Positions 27,138 through 36,792 of a DNA stretch of 64,000 nt are shown in pieces. Source of the DNA: Alteromonas macleodii (GTDB lineage: Bacteria; Pseudomonadota; Gammaproteobacteria; Enterobacterales; Alteromonadaceae); the NCBI RefSeq assembly GCF_903772925.1, contig NZ_LR812090.1, positions 4,479,902 to 4,543,901 of the forward strand, in the 5' to 3' direction. The notes beneath the pieces were generated by a model. It searched no databases and was not told the origin of the DNA. It saw only the letters and a program-made list of their open reading frames with translations. Position 1 is the first letter of the stretch; every line of letters starts with the position of its first letter. The position numbers and the translations under genes were made by a program.

Positions 27138-28472
27138 ATGCGTTTAATTCCCAAAAGTGCATTTGGTCAAACCGTCATGCTCATTGGCGTGTTGTTGCTC
27201 ATAAATCAAATTGTGTCTTACATCTCGGTCACCTATTACTTTATTCATCCAAGCTACCAGCAAATTAATAGTTTATTGGCCACACAAGTAAAGTCGGTAC
27301 TGGCTAACGATTTACTGGTAACTAACCAAGAAACACGGGACAACTACTTTCAGCAAACGCAGGTGCAAGTATTTGATGAAAGCGTAGCGAGAAAGAACGG
27401 CCTAGAAAGCGCGGTTTATTACAGCTATATATCAACGCAGGTTAGTGAACAGCTTAGGCAGCTTGCCGATGTACGCATTAGCACAACCTCACAAGCAAGC
27501 GACGAGAACGCGCCCTACATTGTATGGATATCTCTTAATCGCTACCCAGACACCTGGATTTCTATTCCCATTTCGGGCTTAAACGAAGCGAATATCTCCC
27601 CACTGACTATGTATTTAATGGTAATTGGGATATTGAGCGTAGCCGGTGGCTGGTTGTTTGTTAGGCGAATGACGCGGCCTTTATCAGCCTTACAAAAAGC
27701 AGCTATTGCCGTGGGTAAAGGTGAGCATCCTGCGCCGCTTCGCGAACAAGGCAGCACGGAAATGATCCAGGTTACTCGCGCTTTTAACCGTATGAATCAG
27801 GGCATAAAGCAGCTAGAGAACGACCGTAATATCATGACAGCAGGTATTTCTCACGACTTGCGCACGCCGCTTACCCGTATTCGCCTTGCATCAGAAATGC
27901 TGCCAGAAGATCAGGATTGGATAAAAGACGGCATTGTGAACGACATAGAGGACATGAACGCCATCATTGACCAGTTCATTGACTATGCACGTTACGATAC
28001 CGAAGAAGTAACCCAAGAAACCGATTTAAATACTATTATTGCAGAGCTGGTGCAAGCAAGGCACTTAGATGATAAACATCATATTGAATTAAAGCTTAAC
28101 GCCATCCCGCCACTATCACTGCGGCGCATTGCAATGAAGCGAGTCATCGACAACCTTATTGAAAATGCGTTTAAATACGGCTCTGATGAAATTGCCATTA
28201 GCAGTTTCTATAACCGTCACGAAAAGCGTGTGTACTGCAAAGTGCGTGATTTCGGGCGAGGTATTCCAGAAGAGGAATTAAACAGTGTTTTCATGCCGTT
28301 TGCGCAAGGTGATAAAGCGCGTAATTCGTCTGGCTCTGGTCTAGGGCTTGCCATAATTCGAAGAATAGTAGAGGCTCACGACGGCGAAGTGTCGCTTAGA
28401 AACCACCCGCAGCAAGGCCTGGTCGCCGAGTTTTACTTGCCCTACCTCGCAGAGCTTCCTAAAAAGAAATAG
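27138..28472 (+). CDS. envZ: Sensor histidine kinase EnvZ
   Basis: Membrane sensor kinase and phosphatase partner of OmpR. The 444 residues show TM1 (about 10-30), a periplasmic domain, TM2 (about 155-175), a HAMP linker ([14 protein letters not shown]), the phospho-acceptor His in [11 protein letters not shown] near residue 240, and the ATPase N, G1 and G2 boxes ([28 protein letters not shown]). ATG at 27138 is chosen; an earlier in-frame start overlaps ompR. A T-rich hairpin follows the stop. Confidence 0.94.
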   Translation: MRLIPKSAFGQTVMLIGVLLLINQIVSYISVTYYFIHPSYQQINSLLATQVKSVLANDLLVTNQETRDNYFQQTQVQVFDESVARKNGLESAVYYSYISTQVSEQLRQLADVRISTTSQASDENAPYIVWISLNRYPDTWISIPISGLNEANISPLTMYLMVIGILSVAGGWLFVRRMTRPLSALQKAAIAVGKGEHPAPLREQGSTEMIQVTRAFNRMNQGIKQLENDRNIMTAGISHDLRTPLTRIRLASEMLPEDQDWIKDGIVNDIEDMNAIIDQFIDYARYDTEEVTQETDLNTIIAELVQARHLDDKHHIELKLNAIPPLSLRRIAMKRVIDNLIENAFKYGSDEIAISSFYNRHEKRVYCKVRDFGRGIPEEELNSVFMPFAQGDKARNSSGSGLGLAIIRRIVEAHDGEVSLRNHPQQGLVAEFYLPYLAELPKKK

Positions 28473-28509
28473 ACCTGCGTTGCCCCGTTAATTTGTAGCG
28501 CTATGCATA

Positions 28510-28547
28510 CTGGCTAGAAATGTTTGTTTGCGCAAAGCCAGCTTTTT
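28510..28547 (+). terminator. Probable terminator after envZ
   Basis: CTGGCT (28510-28515) pairs with AGCCAG (28536-28541), with an inner palindrome TTTGCGCAAA in the loop and CTTTTTCC after. It separates envZ from the convergent MFS gene. Confidence 0.5.
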
Positions 28548-28553
28548 CCGCCT

Positions 28554-29753
28554 TTAGCCTTCTCTGACCGCTCGGCCTACGGGATCATTGTGGTACTTTA
28601 TCTTTCTGCTGTAACCGTAAGATGCTAGCCACAATACACAACCCCCTATTGGGATCACCCAAAATGCCGTAGTAAGAGGGGCAAAGTTAGCCCAAAGCCC
28701 GGTAGAAAAAGAAGCAATCTGCACCCCAGTAGAATTGCCGATAATCGCAATGCCAGAAAGCACAGGACCGTTGTCGCTGTCGATATTCATTGCCGCAGAC
28801 AGAGCAAGCGGGAATAGCCCGCCGAGCCCTAAACCAAGCAATAAATTACCCGCGCCTATGCCATAGAAAGTCGGCATCATTTTAAGTGCAAAAACGCCAG
28901 CAAGCGAAGCGGTGGCCATAAGTACTATCATGCGATGGACTGACACAAAACGAAGAAGAAATGGGAAGGTCAGGCGACTTATGACCATACCAGCGGTAAA
29001 GCAAGCCAATAGGTTTCTAGACTGTTCGCCAGTAAAGCCTAAACCGTTTTGCGCATAGCTGACAAACCAGTTCGCGTTACCAAACTCTACCGCGCCATAG
29101 CCAAACGTGAGCAAAGTTAGAAATATAAAAACAGGCTGTTTGATGATGGTGCCAAATGCCAAGGTTTTCTTAGGCTGTTTTGGTTGACCTTTGAGGACTT
29201 TCGCCTGCGACCGCGCAGCAATATAGGTATAGCAGGATAGAATAATCATAACGCCTGCTACTACTTGAATGGGCAATCGCCAGTTTTGTTCAATAAGATA
29301 TAACAGTGTTACAAAAAACGAGGCGGCAAACGTACCTAGGCTAAACATAAAGTCCATTAAGCCCATCATAGTAAAGCGCTTTTCAACGTACATCCGCGCA
29401 ATCAATGTGTGTCCTATGGTAAAAATCGTTGAACTCACCACACCGATTAATACGGCTAACACTAGAAACCATTGCCAAGATGATAGTACTGAAACCAAAA
29501 GCAGAAGCCCCGTATTTATACTGAATAGGGTAGCTAGCAGGGGCATGTACTCAAATCGGCTGGCGTATTTACCACCAATTACCGCACCTAACATCATGCC
29601 CACAGAAAACAGCGAGAACAAAGCACCACTGACGACCTCTGACATATTCAGATCGGCGGCAATATCAGGCAAAAGTATTCCCCATAAAAGAAATAACTTA
29701 CCAATTAAGAAAAAACCGGAAAAGATAACAATGGTAGCAGGAAGTCGGCTCAT
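28554..29753 (-). CDS. MFS transporter
   Basis: A 399-residue inner-membrane protein with about 12 hydrophobic segments and the two-half layout of major facilitator transporters. Substrate not predictable from sequence alone. It lies downstream of the GH31 glycosidase gene on the same strand with a 152-bp gap, so a sugar substrate is possible, but the gap contains a 9-bp hairpin and the link is weak. ATG preceded by GGAG at 9 nt. Confidence 0.85.
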   Translation of the reverse strand: MSRLPATIVIFSGFFLIGKLFLLWGILLPDIAADLNMSEVVSGALFSLFSVGMMLGAVIGGKYASRFEYMPLLATLFSINTGLLLLVSVLSSWQWFLVLAVLIGVVSSTIFTIGHTLIARMYVEKRFTMMGLMDFMFSLGTFAASFFVTLLYLIEQNWRLPIQVVAGVMIILSCYTYIAARSQAKVLKGQPKQPKKTLAFGTIIKQPVFIFLTLLTFGYGAVEFGNANWFVSYAQNGLGFTGEQSRNLLACFTAGMVISRLTFPFLLRFVSVHRMIVLMATASLAGVFALKMMPTFYGIGAGNLLLGLGLGGLFPLALSAAMNIDSDNGPVLSGIAIIGNSTGVQIASFSTGLWANFAPLTTAFWVIPIGGCVLWLASYGYSRKIKYHNDPVGRAVREG

Positions 29754-29799
29754 TTAGGCTCCACAGTTGATATCAGTTGGATTACAGCGGATGTACTTG

Positions 29800-29827
29800 T
29801 AAGGGCACAATCTAGGTAGTGCCCTTA
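29800..29827. other. Hairpin between GH31 and MFS genes
   Basis: A 9-bp perfect inverted repeat TAAGGGCAC/GTGCCCTTA with a 10-nt loop and no T-run on either strand. It may affect mRNA processing or stability between the two leftward genes. Confidence 0.5.
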
Positions 29828-29905
29828 ACTTAGAAAGTGAACCCTTCTTAAACTGCCTAGTAAGACAGCTCAACGGCCTTTCTTATCTCATGAGCCCAAC
29901 TTACA

Positions 29906-32332
29906 TTATCGCATGATCACAACTTCAACAGACTGCTGATAGTCGCAGTTAAATGCAAGCGAAAGCGTTTTCCCTTTTTCATCCCATGCTACTGGTACGC
30001 TATGGCCATCTACTAAAACACGCGAAGGTTTTTGACTAAAGCCGTGCACCACGTAGGTGATGTTGCGCTGCTTCGGCATACCGATATAGCTGCCGTCACT
30101 GCTAAGCAAAAGGGTTAACTCAGCGTTATCATCAACTGACGAGCGTAGCTGTAAAATCGTGTACAAACCTTTTTCAACAGACGCTGGGTTCTTACCGTCA
30201 TCTTCGTAATAGGTGTAAGAAGATGAAGCTACAGAGCTGTCGTGCCAGTAATGTATCTCTAGCTGGCGAGCATTAAACTGCTCGGTACGATCAAGCCCTT
30301 TTGCCATGGGCATAAAGCTGCCTGCTTTAACCCATACAGGGAAGTTTTCTTTAGTTAACGGGTAATCTACCGTTTGCCCGCCTTGGTATTTGGTGTTTGA
30401 GAAAAAGTCGAACCAAACGCCTTCAGGAAGAGCTGTCGGCCATTGAGTCTGATCAGGGCTGGTAACGGGTGACACCAACAGCGCGTCGCCCCATAAATAG
30501 CTGTCAGCGTTTTCAAACCATGAGCTTTCACTATACTCCATGGCCAATGGCCGCATTAGCGGTGTGCCGTTCAGTGCATTTTCAAACGCCAATGAATAAT
30601 TGTAGGGCAGCATGTCGTAGCGAAGCTGAATAAACTTGCGTGCAATAGACTTCACTGGGTCGGAATGGAAAACAGGCTCTGGGGCAATATTATCCTGTGC
30701 ATGAGGCCTAAATACCGGCGAAAAAGTACCGAACTGAAGCCATCTTGTATAAAGCTCGGCATCAAAGGTTTCGCCTCCAGCAAACCCACCTAAATCGGAA
30801 TGGATATACGCCATTCCAAAAACACTCATTTGAAGTGCTAATTCTACCTGAGGTTTAAGTCCGCCCCAGCTTCGACTCACATCGCCTGTCCACGGCACCA
30901 TTCCGTACCGTTGACTTCCCAAAAATCCTGAACGCATCAGCACAAAGGGGCGCGTATCCGGCTGTAGTGCAGTTAAATTGTTATACACGGTTTTCGCCCA
31001 CTGGTGGCCATAACCATTATGAACTTCTGCGCCGCTTACTTTTTTCGACTGCCACATGTGCTGTATATCATCAGGGTGTACTTCAGGCTCGCCCAAGTCG
31101 CCCCACCAGCCGGCAACACCCTGTGCAGCAAGCTTTTCATAGTATTGCCAAAACCAGTTTTGGCCGGACTCACTGAATACATCAACAAGGCCGGTATTGC
31201 CAAAATAGAAATCGAAGGTATACGGGGTGCCATTATCATTTTGTGCTAGAGCATTATTGGCAACAGCGCTTTCCCATTGCTTTGACGTCGTAAGAATAAA
31301 CGGTTCCGTTATAAGCACGGTTTTCACGTCTTGAGCGCGTAACTCGCTAATCATTTTCTCAGGCTCTGGGAAAGTAGCAGTGTCCCAGCTTAAGTTCCCC
31401 ATGTGCCCTTTTATGTCTTTACCAAACCAGTAAAGGTCTAGCACCACAGCATCAACAGGAATATCTTGCGTGTTAAATTGGTCGACAACATCCATTACCT
31501 GCTGCTGCGACTTATAGCCAAAGCGAGAAGCAAAGTTACCTAATAGCCAGCGTGGAGGAAGCGGCTGTTTTCCCGTAACTGCAACGGTAGACCTTACCGT
31601 ATCTTCTAAATTTTCACCCAACACCATGATGTAGCTTGCACGGCCGCCTTGCGCCTTAAATAGCAACTCGTCGCTGTTCGTTTTGCCAATATCTAGCTCG
31701 CCAGAAGCGGTGTTATCAAATAATACGCTGTAATTTTTTGACGACATCACGGCCGACAAGCCAAAGTACATCTGATTTGAAGAGGTGGTGTAACCATAGT
31801 GTGCTTTGTTATATAGCGGCATGCTATGACCACGACGATCCATACCCAATACCCGCTGGCCGCCACCATAGAGTTTTTCGTTTTCATCTAACGCAAACGA
31901 CAGGCTGACGCCTTTACTGGAAATACTTAGTCCGCCTTGTTCTTTCGCGACGATTTTGCCGTTAACAGAATAGCTGATAGCGTGCGTCGCCTTATCAACA
32001 TGCGCTGCAATATTGTTGAGCTTTAAGGTTAGGGTTGTCGCAGTTTCAACTAGCTCTACACCATTAACTGTTTTGTTTGTAACATCAGTCAACGCGGGCT
32101 CGGGAAGCGCCATAGACGGTAGATTTGCGTAAGGCGTGCCATTATCATCAGTAAGATACGTTACTTGAAAGCCACTATCGTGCAACGCGCTTATCGTGAA
32201 GTCATTGGTATCCGTATCAATATTTAGCGTTGCTTTTTCGAGTGTCGCTGTTTGAACTTCGGCTAGTGTATTTACCGAGAAAAATGCCAAACCAGCACAT
32301 GCAAGTGCTATACGCTGTTTCCTGTCTATCAT
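29906..32332 (-). CDS. Exported GH31 alpha-glycosidase or alpha-glucosyltransferase
   Basis: An 808-residue exported enzyme of glycoside hydrolase family 31, which acts on alpha-glucosides or alpha-xylosides by a retaining mechanism. A signal peptide (IALACAGLAFFSVNTLA) precedes an N-terminal beta domain, a TIM barrel and C-terminal beta domains. The likely nucleophile Asp is in GWWGDLGEPE (about residue 411) and the acid/base Asp in PWTGDVSRSW (about 484). Spacing and size recall the oligosaccharide alpha-glucosyltransferase type of the family, so transfer to maltooligosaccharides is a possible activity. Ribosome binding site GAAGG 8 nt before ATG. Confidence 0.88.
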   Translation of the reverse strand: MIDRKQRIALACAGLAFFSVNTLAEVQTATLEKATLNIDTDTNDFTISALHDSGFQVTYLTDDNGTPYANLPSMALPEPALTDVTNKTVNGVELVETATTLTLKLNNIAAHVDKATHAISYSVNGKIVAKEQGGLSISSKGVSLSFALDENEKLYGGGQRVLGMDRRGHSMPLYNKAHYGYTTSSNQMYFGLSAVMSSKNYSVLFDNTASGELDIGKTNSDELLFKAQGGRASYIMVLGENLEDTVRSTVAVTGKQPLPPRWLLGNFASRFGYKSQQQVMDVVDQFNTQDIPVDAVVLDLYWFGKDIKGHMGNLSWDTATFPEPEKMISELRAQDVKTVLITEPFILTTSKQWESAVANNALAQNDNGTPYTFDFYFGNTGLVDVFSESGQNWFWQYYEKLAAQGVAGWWGDLGEPEVHPDDIQHMWQSKKVSGAEVHNGYGHQWAKTVYNNLTALQPDTRPFVLMRSGFLGSQRYGMVPWTGDVSRSWGGLKPQVELALQMSVFGMAYIHSDLGGFAGGETFDAELYTRWLQFGTFSPVFRPHAQDNIAPEPVFHSDPVKSIARKFIQLRYDMLPYNYSLAFENALNGTPLMRPLAMEYSESSWFENADSYLWGDALLVSPVTSPDQTQWPTALPEGVWFDFFSNTKYQGGQTVDYPLTKENFPVWVKAGSFMPMAKGLDRTEQFNARQLEIHYWHDSSVASSSYTYYEDDGKNPASVEKGLYTILQLRSSVDDNAELTLLLSSDGSYIGMPKQRNITYVVHGFSQKPSRVLVDGHSVPVAWDEKGKTLSLAFNCDYQQSVEVVIMR

Positions 32333-32386
32333 GCTTAAAACCTTCTTTATGCTTCATAGCGAAGCGCACCTAATTGGCGAACCACA

Positions 32387-32414
32387 TTTAATTAACGATG
32401 CGCGCTTAATTAAA
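32387..32414. promoter_or_regulatory. Palindromic candidate operator upstream of the GH31 gene
   Basis: TTTAATTAA (32387-32395) and TTAATTAAA (32406-32414) form a perfect inverted repeat around 10 bp, about 55 bp upstream of the glycosidase start. A second palindrome TTGTTAACAA lies at 32490-32499. Either could bind a sugar-responsive regulator; the regulator is unknown. Confidence 0.35.
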
Positions 32415-32576
32415 GCCTACTTGTGTACGGTGAATGATAGCCAGTGCATTGCTCAACTTAAATAAACATACGTATTCATAATGTTAAATTTGTTAACAAC
32501 AATTGCGTTATTAATGATTATCTCTTTGGCTCACTTACTGATATAAAAAGATGTATAAACAGGGAGTCTATTAATC

Positions 32577-32663
32577 ATGGGAGAATACTTCGTTATGCCA
32601 TCAACTGATTATGCGCCGATGCCAACCTTTCCGAATAAGGTTAATCTAGAGCGAAATGAATAA
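32577..32663 (+). CDS. Possible 28-residue leader ORF
   Basis: ATG at 32577 preceded by GGGAG at 10 nt opens a 28-codon frame whose TAA overlaps the ATG of the next gene (TAATG). The product, rich in Pro and Met, matches nothing I know. Its good ribosome binding site, and the poor one of the downstream gene, suggest translational coupling. Confidence 0.4.
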   Translation: MGEYFVMPSTDYAPMPTFPNKVNLERNE

Positions 32664-33151
32664 TGCGATGGATGTTATTTGGTGTCATTACATCTTTATT
32701 TGGGTTTTATTGCTTTGTCAGATTATTTCAGCCTAGCGCATTTATTCATGTTGGAGATAATAACGTCGCTTTAGCGACAGTATTTATTGACTCCAGTTGG
32801 GACATCCAACAATCGGGATTTGATCGCGAAGAGTTATTTGAGGTTGTCAGTAAACATAACCTCCCACAAGGTGTTGTGTATTTACATGTCCCAGTTATTT
32901 ATGATGCTCAAAACAAATTAACTCCCCCACCAAACAACAAACAAAGAGAGATTCGTATTTTTGATACTTCGCTACTTATCGAAACTGCTCCTCTAGATCC
33001 ATTTGGCGTGCCTTACACCCTAAGGCTTATCTCTATCGATAAACGAAAATACTGGATAAGAGATAGTCATATGGACAGCGAACTTTTTCAGTACAAGGCC
33101 GACATCAACTTTACTCCAGTATCCACAAATTGGTTTAACTCAATGCTCTAA
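32663..33151 (+). CDS. Hypothetical single-span membrane-anchored protein
   Basis: A 162-residue protein with one N-terminal hydrophobic segment (about residues 4-22) and a soluble remainder that is probably periplasmic. No known domain recognised. Start overlaps the stop of a 28-codon upstream frame; the region before the ATG has no good ribosome binding site, so expression may depend on that leader. It converges on pckA. Confidence 0.6.
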   Translation: MRWMLFGVITSLFGFYCFVRLFQPSAFIHVGDNNVALATVFIDSSWDIQQSGFDREELFEVVSKHNLPQGVVYLHVPVIYDAQNKLTPPPNNKQREIRIFDTSLLIETAPLDPFGVPYTLRLISIDKRKYWIRDSHMDSELFQYKADINFTPVSTNWFNSML

Positions 33152-33207
33152 TATTAAAGGTGCCATTAAAGCAGCTAGTTCTCGAAAGCCTAATAATACC
33201 AATCCGC

Positions 33208-33235
33208 ATAAAAAAGCCCGCAACACGGTGCGGGC
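33208..33235 (-). terminator. Intrinsic terminator after pckA
   Basis: Perfect 7-bp stem GCCCGCA/TGCGGGC; the A-run at 33210-33215 gives the T-run on the minus strand, 54 bp past the pckA stop. Confidence 0.85.
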
Positions 33236-33288
33236 AAAACATCAATCACGTTGAGTGTGATGAACGTTGGGAAGGGGCGAACCGAGTA

Positions 33289-34851
33289 TTAGTTACCCGG
33301 CCCGGCTTTAACGATAGCGTCGCTAACGTCGTATTTTTCAAAGTTCTGTTTAAAGTCGTTAACTAAGTTAGCGGCGTATTCGTTGTACTTCTCTTTGTCA
33401 GCCCACGTGTTCTGAGGCACAAGCAAATTGCTGTCTACACCGTCTATTGCCACTGGCACATCTAGGTTTAACGCGTCAATGTGCTGAGTTTCCACATCAG
33501 CCAGATTGCCCGATACAATCGCATCAATGATGGCGCGCGTAGTAGGGATATCAAAACGGCTACCTGTGCCGTAAGGGCCCCCTGTCCAACCGGTATTAAC
33601 CAAGTAAACTTTAGCGCCAAACGCTTTTACACGCTTAATAAGTAGTTCTGCGTAAACACCTGCTGGACGTGGGAAGAAAGGCGCACCAAAACAAGTTGAG
33701 AAGGTTGATTCAATATCGCTAGTAGAGCCAATTTCAGTAGAGCCGACTTTCGCTGTGTAACCGCTAAGGAAGTGATATGCCGCAGCTTCTTCACTTAGTA
33801 CTGAAACAGGAGGCAATACACCACTTACATCACAGGTCAAAAATACGACTGAGCGAGGTTCGCCACCACGGTTCTCAGCAACGCGCTTTTCAATGTGCGA
33901 AAGCGGGTAAGCCGCACGTGAGTTTTGGGTTAGCGATGTATCTGTATAATCTGGCGTGCGCGTTTCATCAAGCACTACGTTTTCTAGGATGGTACCAAAC
34001 TTGATAGCATTCCAAATGACTGGCTCGTTCTTTTGAGATAGGTCGATACATTTAGCGTAGCAACCGCCTTCAATATTAAATACGCTACCTGGTGCCCAGC
34101 CGTGCTCGTCGTCACCAATCAAGAAGCGTTTAGGATCGGCTGAAAGCGTAGTTTTGCCTGTGCCTGAAAGGCCAAAGAACAGAGTAACATCGCCTTCTTC
34201 ACCCACATTGGCAGAACAGTGCATAGGTAGCACATCTTTTGCTGGAAGCAGGAAGTTTTGTACTGAGAACATGGCTTTTTTCATTTCACCTGCGTAACGC
34301 ATGCCTGCAATCAACACACGCTTTTTAGCGAAGTTGATGATAACCGTACCATCGCTGTTTGTACCGTCGCGCTCTGGATCGCAAGTGAAGCCAGGTACGT
34401 TTAAAATTTGCCATGGCTGGTCACCTTTAACATTCCACTGCTCAGGGATGATAAAAAGGTTACGGGCAAAAACGTGCTGCCAAGCTGTTTGCGTTCTTAC
34501 TTCAAGAGATAAAGCATGTTCAGGGTCAGAGCCCACTTGCAGGTGTGAAAGAAAGTGTTCTTGGGTAGACAGGTAAGCTTCTACTCTATCCCACAGTGCA
34601 TCGAATTTGTCAGCGTCAAAAGGCTTGTTAACTTTGCCCCAATCGATGTCGTTCTCTGTTGTTGGCTCTTTAACGATAAATCTATCGTTTGGAGAGCGGC
34701 CCGTACGTTTGCCGGTTTCAACGACAAGCGCACCGTTTTTGTCTAATACACCTTCGCCGCGCAATACGGCGCGTTCGATAAGCTCTGCATTTGGCAGGTC
34801 GATAAGTGGCGTTACTTTCAGTTCCGTTTGAATTGAGGCTGCTGCGGTCAT
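33289..34851 (-). CDS. pckA: Phosphoenolpyruvate carboxykinase (ATP)
   Basis: Converts oxaloacetate to phosphoenolpyruvate, the entry to gluconeogenesis. The 520 residues show [11 protein letters not shown] near residue 48, the kinase loop [15 protein letters not shown] near residue 229, GDDEHGW and [13 protein letters not shown] for metal and substrate binding. Ribosome binding site AGGG 8 nt before ATG. A HexR-like palindrome lies about 135 bp upstream, fitting known control of central carbon genes. Confidence 0.97.
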   Translation of the reverse strand: MTAAASIQTELKVTPLIDLPNAELIERAVLRGEGVLDKNGALVVETGKRTGRSPNDRFIVKEPTTENDIDWGKVNKPFDADKFDALWDRVEAYLSTQEHFLSHLQVGSDPEHALSLEVRTQTAWQHVFARNLFIIPEQWNVKGDQPWQILNVPGFTCDPERDGTNSDGTVIINFAKKRVLIAGMRYAGEMKKAMFSVQNFLLPAKDVLPMHCSANVGEEGDVTLFFGLSGTGKTTLSADPKRFLIGDDEHGWAPGSVFNIEGGCYAKCIDLSQKNEPVIWNAIKFGTILENVVLDETRTPDYTDTSLTQNSRAAYPLSHIEKRVAENRGGEPRSVVFLTCDVSGVLPPVSVLSEEAAAYHFLSGYTAKVGSTEIGSTSDIESTFSTCFGAPFFPRPAGVYAELLIKRVKAFGAKVYLVNTGWTGGPYGTGSRFDIPTTRAIIDAIVSGNLADVETQHIDALNLDVPVAIDGVDSNLLVPQNTWADKEKYNEYAANLVNDFKQNFEKYDVSDAIVKAGPGN

Positions 34852-34984
34852 GGCTGTTACCCTATATGTAATTTTTCAAAAGCACTTTCAAAAAAGTATC
34901 ACCTCTTCAAGTGTAAAGTAAATAAGGGCTTAGACGCATTTATACGGGATATAATCACTATTCAAAATACTGCAATTTCATAAA

Positions 34985-35005
34985 TATTGTAAATTAATTA
35001 CAATA
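34985..35005. promoter_or_regulatory. HexR-like operator upstream of pckA
   Basis: TATTGTAA and TTACAATA form an 8-bp inverted repeat around ATTAA. The core TGTAA-N5-TTACA is the known HexR motif layout. In Shewanella and relatives HexR senses KDPG and controls glycolytic and gluconeogenic genes, with pckA among reported targets. Assignment rests on motif plus gene. Confidence 0.55.
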
Positions 35006-35236
35006 AAAACGTTTTCCCTAAATATAAATGCAGAAATTATGGGTAGCGAAGCTTATATGATCGATGAATTTCAAAATAAAAAGCGTGTGTTTTTTTTGAA
35101 AGCTGAAGTGAAAAATTACAATAAACTCAATAAGACGAGACGATAACAGGTCGTTGAAAACTTAAACACTTACTACTGGGCATTTTTTAGCCACAAGTGA
35201 AGTATGTTAATTATTCCTGGATCCATCTAATGCAAA

Positions 35237-35262
35237 AAAAGCACTCCATTAGAAGTGCTTTT
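35237..35262. terminator. Intrinsic terminator after hslO
   Basis: AAAAGCACT pairs with AGTGCTTTT around an 8-nt loop; A-run before and T-run after, so it may work in both directions. It lies 75 bp past the hslO stop. Confidence 0.75.
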
Positions 35263-35336
35263 CTCTATAGTAACCGTATTGGGAGTCATGATTCGCTATG
35301 TGGCTAACGCCTAAAACCATTCATTGACCCAAATAG

Positions 35337-36236
35337 CTACTGACTCGAAGCGGATACGTCGAAGTTGCCGCTGTGAATAGCTTCAACGTCTATACTGTCA
35401 AAGCGGTATTCTGCATGGCAGTACTGACAGTTCATTTTGATCGCGCCTTCTTCCGCAATAATTGCGTGAAGTTCAGATTTCTCTACATGACGAAGTGCTT
35501 CTGCACTGCGCTCTTTCGAGCAAGAACACGCAAACGATACGTCTTTTGCTGGGTACATTTCCACGTCTTCTTGATGATAAAGACGATATAAAATGTCTTC
35601 AACTGGCAAAGAGAACATCTCTTCTTTAGTTAGTGTTTCGGTAAGTTTAGAGATATGAGCAAACTCATTGGCCTGCGACACGTCAGTTGCGCTTGCATCG
35701 ATAGGTAGTACTTGCAATAACACGCCCGACGCTTTCGCGTTTTTAGGGTCGCTCATGTCTGTCATCAGATGAACACTGGTTGCGAGCTGTTCTGACTGTG
35801 CAAAGTAACCTTCAATGCATTCAGCAAGAGACGGTTTATCCAAAGCTACTACACCTTGATAACGCTCACCTTCATCTGGTGTAATCGTAATAACCAACAC
35901 GGCCTGCGACAATAGCTCAGAAAAGGTATCTGGCAGCGTTTCCAGTGTTTCATCCCAGCGCGCCACACCGCGAAGCGTTTGCTCATGTGTGGCATTTAAT
36001 ACCGCGTAACTTACCGGCCCTTTACTTTGAATTTGCAGTGAAATTTCACCCTTAAATTTAAGCGTTGCCGTTAAAAGTGACGTCGCCGCTGCCATTTCAC
36101 TTAGCAAGGTTTGAATTTGCACTGGGTATTCATAGCTGTGCACTATGTTTTTTAAGCTTTCATCTAAGCGAACTAACTCGCCACGAACGTTAGCTTGAGT
36201 AAATAGGAAGCGGTGTAATTTATCGAAATCGCTCAT
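35337..36236 (-). CDS. hslO: Redox-regulated chaperone Hsp33
   Basis: Holdase chaperone activated by oxidation. The 299 residues end in the zinc-binding redox switch with CSCSKER (CxC) and MNCQYC (CxxC), the four conserved cysteines. ATG at 36236 starts at MSDFDKLHRF, the family N-terminus; an upstream in-frame start overlaps hslR. It follows hslR by 23 bp, the same pair as in E. coli. Confidence 0.95.
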   Translation of the reverse strand: MSDFDKLHRFLFTQANVRGELVRLDESLKNIVHSYEYPVQIQTLLSEMAAATSLLTATLKFKGEISLQIQSKGPVSYAVLNATHEQTLRGVARWDETLETLPDTFSELLSQAVLVITITPDEGERYQGVVALDKPSLAECIEGYFAQSEQLATSVHLMTDMSDPKNAKASGVLLQVLPIDASATDVSQANEFAHISKLTETLTKEEMFSLPVEDILYRLYHQEDVEMYPAKDVSFACSCSKERSAEALRHVEKSELHAIIAEEGAIKMNCQYCHAEYRFDSIDVEAIHSGNFDVSASSQ

Positions 36237-36259
36237 AAATGATCCTGTTGAGCAGCACA

Positions 36260-36664
36260 CTATTGCTGCTTAAATTTAATAATCTGTCGTCGCTGCTTTT
36301 TATCAGGTCTATGATCTGGTTTAGGACTGTGAAACGCGCTCATTTTTCGAGCGGCTTGGTTTTCTTCACGTTTTGTTACACTTTCAGCCGTTTCTTCAAA
36401 AAGCGCCTGCGCTAAAGGCGCACTTAAACGCTTATCACTTAAGCCTAGCACCTTTATTTCACGAATATCCCATCCCGCGGGAACTTTAATCATGGCACCA
36501 AGCTCTACATGCTTACCAGGTTTGGCTCGTTGCCCGTTGTACTGGACCTTTCCCGACTGCACCATGTCTCTAGCGATGGCGCGAGTCTTAAAGAACCTTG
36601 CAGCCCATAGCCACTTGTCCAGCCTAACATTTTGTGGTGTATTGTTACTTTCCGATTGGCTCAT
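36260..36664 (-). CDS. hslR: Ribosome-associated heat shock protein Hsp15
   Basis: A 134-residue S4-domain RNA-binding protein that in E. coli rescues stalled 50S subunits carrying nascent chains. The S4 motif VRLDKWLWAARFFKTRAIAR is at the N-terminus, and the tail is basic. First gene of the hslR-hslO pair; divergent from gspC with about 128 bp between starts. Confidence 0.93.
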   Translation of the reverse strand: MSQSESNNTPQNVRLDKWLWAARFFKTRAIARDMVQSGKVQYNGQRAKPGKHVELGAMIKVPAGWDIREIKVLGLSDKRLSAPLAQALFEETAESVTKREENQAARKMSAFHSPKPDHRPDKKQRRQIIKFKQQ

Positions 36665-36792
36665 GTAATAATTTCGTAATGGTGCGGCTTTAGTGTTTGA
36701 CCCTCACCTTTACTAGGCTATTATGGGTTTGCTAAAGCGCGGTTAACCAAAAATTCACTATATTATAATAAAGCAGTACCATTAGTGGCAGC

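Larger units (their letters stand above)
34852..35336. other. Intergenic region pckA-hslO
   Basis: A 485-bp A/T-rich stretch. It holds the presumed leftward pckA promoter, a HexR-like palindrome at 34985-35005 and a terminator at 35237-35262 after hslO. No open frame that I can support. Confidence 0.6.

Noticed and set aside
29269..29757. 162-codon plus-strand frame opposite the MFS gene
   Set aside because: It mirrors the membrane-protein codons of the transporter; composition is Thr/Asn/Pro-rich as expected for a shadow frame.
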